10,385 nucleotides of DNA from CAYVQU01 sp964453155 (GTDB lineage: Bacteria > Chloroflexota > Anaerolineae > Anaerolineales > UBA11858). The notes beneath the pieces are model-generated. The model worked only from the letters and a program-made list of their open reading frames with translations. It did not search any database and had not been told where the DNA came from. Both the position numbers and the translations under genes were made by a program. The stretch lies in the NCBI GenBank assembly GCA_964453155.1, contig CAYVQU010000178.1, forward strand, positions 1-10,385, in the 5' to 3' direction. Numbering within the stretch: position 1 is the first letter of the stretch; each line of letters begins with the position of its first letter. Shown in pieces: positions 8,775 to 10,385 of the stretch.

Positions 8775-10352
8775 TTAACTTTCAGTTTCCGCCGCTTCAA
8801 TCAGGGCATTCATCTGATCATACTCAAATTCATTCGCCAACTGGTGAAGGTAGGCCGCCAGATCGGGGTAATCGGATTCTAGGGCGCCGATGCTGGCTTC
8901 AATCCGTTGGGGGGCGTGATATTCAAGAGCCGTCAACAGGTTCTGGCGCAGTTCTGCTGGCAGGCTGATTTGTTGTTCCAGGAAAGGTTGTGAAACTGCC
9001 TTTGGAGCTAGATCGTGGTCTGGATAAATAAACTCAACCCCCAGATGTTTCTCCAGCATGTGGAAAATCTGCCCTTCACGGAACGGTTTGCGGATAAGAT
9101 CATTGCAGCCCGCGGCCAGCACCTGGTCTCGAGCGCCCTCGTAAGTGCTGGCGGTCACGGCAATGATGGGGATTTCCTGGCCTGTGGAGCTGGATTTAAT
9201 TTCTTGGGTGGCCGCGTAACCGTCCATCACGGGCATTCGGATGTCCATCCAGATCAGGTGGGGATTCCAGTTTTCGAATTCTTTTACGGCCTCGGCACCA
9301 TTAACCGCTTCCCGGAGCTCAAATCCAAACGGCTGCAGCAGCTCGACCAGCAAGCGGCGGTTGATTTCATCATCATCAACTACCAGCATACGGTAAACCG
9401 GTTGATCAGGAACCAGCCCAATCGCTGTTAGATCTTCGGTGGTGGCTGCGACCACTTCACTTTGGGCGATCCCTACTGGGATATGGAATGAAAAGGTTGA
9501 CCCCTTACCGACTTCACTCTCGACGGTCAGTTCCCCACCCATCAAACGTACAAACTGCTGGCAAATGGCCAGGCCCAACCCCGTCCCTTGCAGTGATTCT
9601 CGTCCAGCCTGGGTCTGGGTAAAGGCTTCGAAGATGGTTTCAATCTCTTCCGGAGTCAAACCAGGACCGGTGTCTGTTATGGAGAACTGAAGCACATCGT
9701 TGGCGTCATTCCCTGACACCTGACACTGGACAGTCCCCTCCTGGGTGAATTTGACCGCATTACTTAATATATTGATCAACACCTGACGCAGTTTTAGGTT
9801 GTCAGCGTGGATGTAGGTCGGAATTTCAGGATCAAGCTCAAACACCAGCTCCAGAGCTTTGGATTCGGCTCGCAGTCTGAACATCGCTTCCAGATCATCC
9901 AAAAGGTGATTCAGATCAAAGTCTACTTCTTCCAATTGGTAGCGCCCGGCCTCAATTTTGGAGAGGTCGAGGATATCATTGATCAGGCTGAGCAGATGCT
10001 CTCCGCTTCGATGAACGATATCGAGTTTTTCGGCATCGTCTGGCCGGGTATCCGGTCTGCGGCGGATGAGATTTGTAAAACCCAAAATGGCGTTGAGCGG
10101 GGTGCGTAGCTCGTGGCTCATATTGGCCAGGAAAGCTGATTTTGCTTTGTTGGCAACTTCGGCAGCCTCTTTAGCCTGTTTCAGTTGGATTCTTGAACGC
10201 TGCTGAATTAAAATATTCCACATGCCATAAATGAACAAGCTCAATTGTTTTACATCCTGAGAGTCATAGTCACTCTCTTTGTTACCAACCCCAGCTACTG
10301 CAACTACTTGTCCAAGTTCTATTACAGGTATACTTAACTCGAGTTTAGACAA
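8775..10352 (-). CDS. GAF(partial)-HisKA-HATPase-REC hybrid histidine kinase, N-terminally truncated
   Basis: A 525-residue hybrid kinase from TTG 10352, the only start codon available after an in-frame TAA at 10385-10383. Residues 8-48 (LSIPVIELGQVVAVAGVGNK, then YDSQDVKQL) are only the last part of a GAF domain whose first hundred or so residues are missing. A coiled linker (about 50-70) leads to HisKA with H80 in MSHELRTPLN. HATPase has N198, DTGPG at 227-231 (Pro where Ile is usual) and GTGLGLAI. The receiver has D326/D327, phospho-acceptor D370 in WMDIRMPVMDG and K422, so it looks active. Residues about 440-525 form a helical C-terminal region seen in similar kinases, not an Hpt domain. 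No TM is visible, so it should be cytoplasmic. The catalytic core is intact but ligand sensing is probably lost unless a frameshift restores the upstream part. Confidence 0.85.
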   Translation of the reverse strand: MSKLELSIPVIELGQVVAVAGVGNKESDYDSQDVKQLSLFIYGMWNILIQQRSRIQLKQAKEAAEVANKAKSAFLANMSHELRTPLNAILGFTNLIRRRPDTRPDDAEKLDIVHRSGEHLLSLINDILDLSKIEAGRYQLEEVDFDLNHLLDDLEAMFRLRAESKALELVFELDPEIPTYIHADNLKLRQVLINILSNAVKFTQEGTVQCQVSGNDANDVLQFSITDTGPGLTPEEIETIFEAFTQTQAGRESLQGTGLGLAICQQFVRLMGGELTVESEVGKGSTFSFHIPVGIAQSEVVAATTEDLTAIGLVPDQPVYRMLVVDDDEINRRLLVELLQPFGFELREAVNGAEAVKEFENWNPHLIWMDIRMPVMDGYAATQEIKSSSTGQEIPIIAVTASTYEGARDQVLAAGCNDLIRKPFREGQIFHMLEKHLGVEFIYPDHDLAPKAVSQPFLEQQISLPAELRQNLLTALEYHAPQRIEASIGALESDYPDLAAYLHQLANEFEYDQMNALIEAAETES

Positions 10353-10385
10353 CGAGAAAAGAAAATTTCTCGCTGAAGAACATTA

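Overview
The window looks like a signalling-rich stretch of a free-living bacterium, most probably Chloroflexota of the Anaerolineae type. The best clue is a small pilin-like protein whose N-terminus (GQGLIEYALILV) is the Flp-type prepilin signature I associate with that group. Long PAS/GAF hybrid kinases and a small SpoIIAA/STAS-like protein agree with this. The assignment is inference from remembered family patterns. Base composition is mixed, near 50% GC, and one gene (7994-8329) is clearly more AT-rich than its neighbours.

Layout, plus strand first. Positions 162-2373 hold a two-component pair: a soluble REC-PAS-HisKA_3-HATPase kinase and a NarL/LuxR-type response regulator, closed by a clear rho-independent terminator (2400-2435). 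A structured gap of about 230 bases follows, ending in a TATAAT box that places transcription start almost exactly on the next start codon. Positions 2663-6680 form a tightly coupled pair: a stand-alone degenerate receiver lacking its phospho-acceptor Asp, and a 1204-residue membrane-bound hybrid kinase with 4 TM helices, 4 PAS domains, HisKA, HATPase and two receivers. Positions 6738-7918 hold a second coupled pair: a Flp-pilin-like protein fused to a LamG/concanavalin-like beta-sandwich domain, and a single-pass membrane protein with an external carboxypeptidase-regulatory-like beta domain.

The last part is disturbed. A small SpoIIAA/STAS-like gene (7994-8329) appears to have lost its C-terminus to a roughly 166-base palindromic insertion (8314-8479). 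The matching C-terminal coding fragment survives beyond it (8480-8558), and an imperfect 18-base direct repeat flanks the insertion. About 215 bases without a recognisable gene follow. On the minus strand, 10352-8775 encodes a hybrid kinase that keeps only the end of its GAF domain, because an in-frame stop lies at the window edge.

Working model (inference): the first kinase phosphorylates the LuxR regulator next to it. The pseudo-receiver probably modulates the large membrane hybrid kinase with which it is co-translated. The pilin-like and anchored beta-sandwich proteins follow that kinase by 57 bases with no terminator seen, so they may be co-expressed surface components. Neither hybrid kinase has an Hpt domain, so their phosphorelay partners must lie elsewhere.
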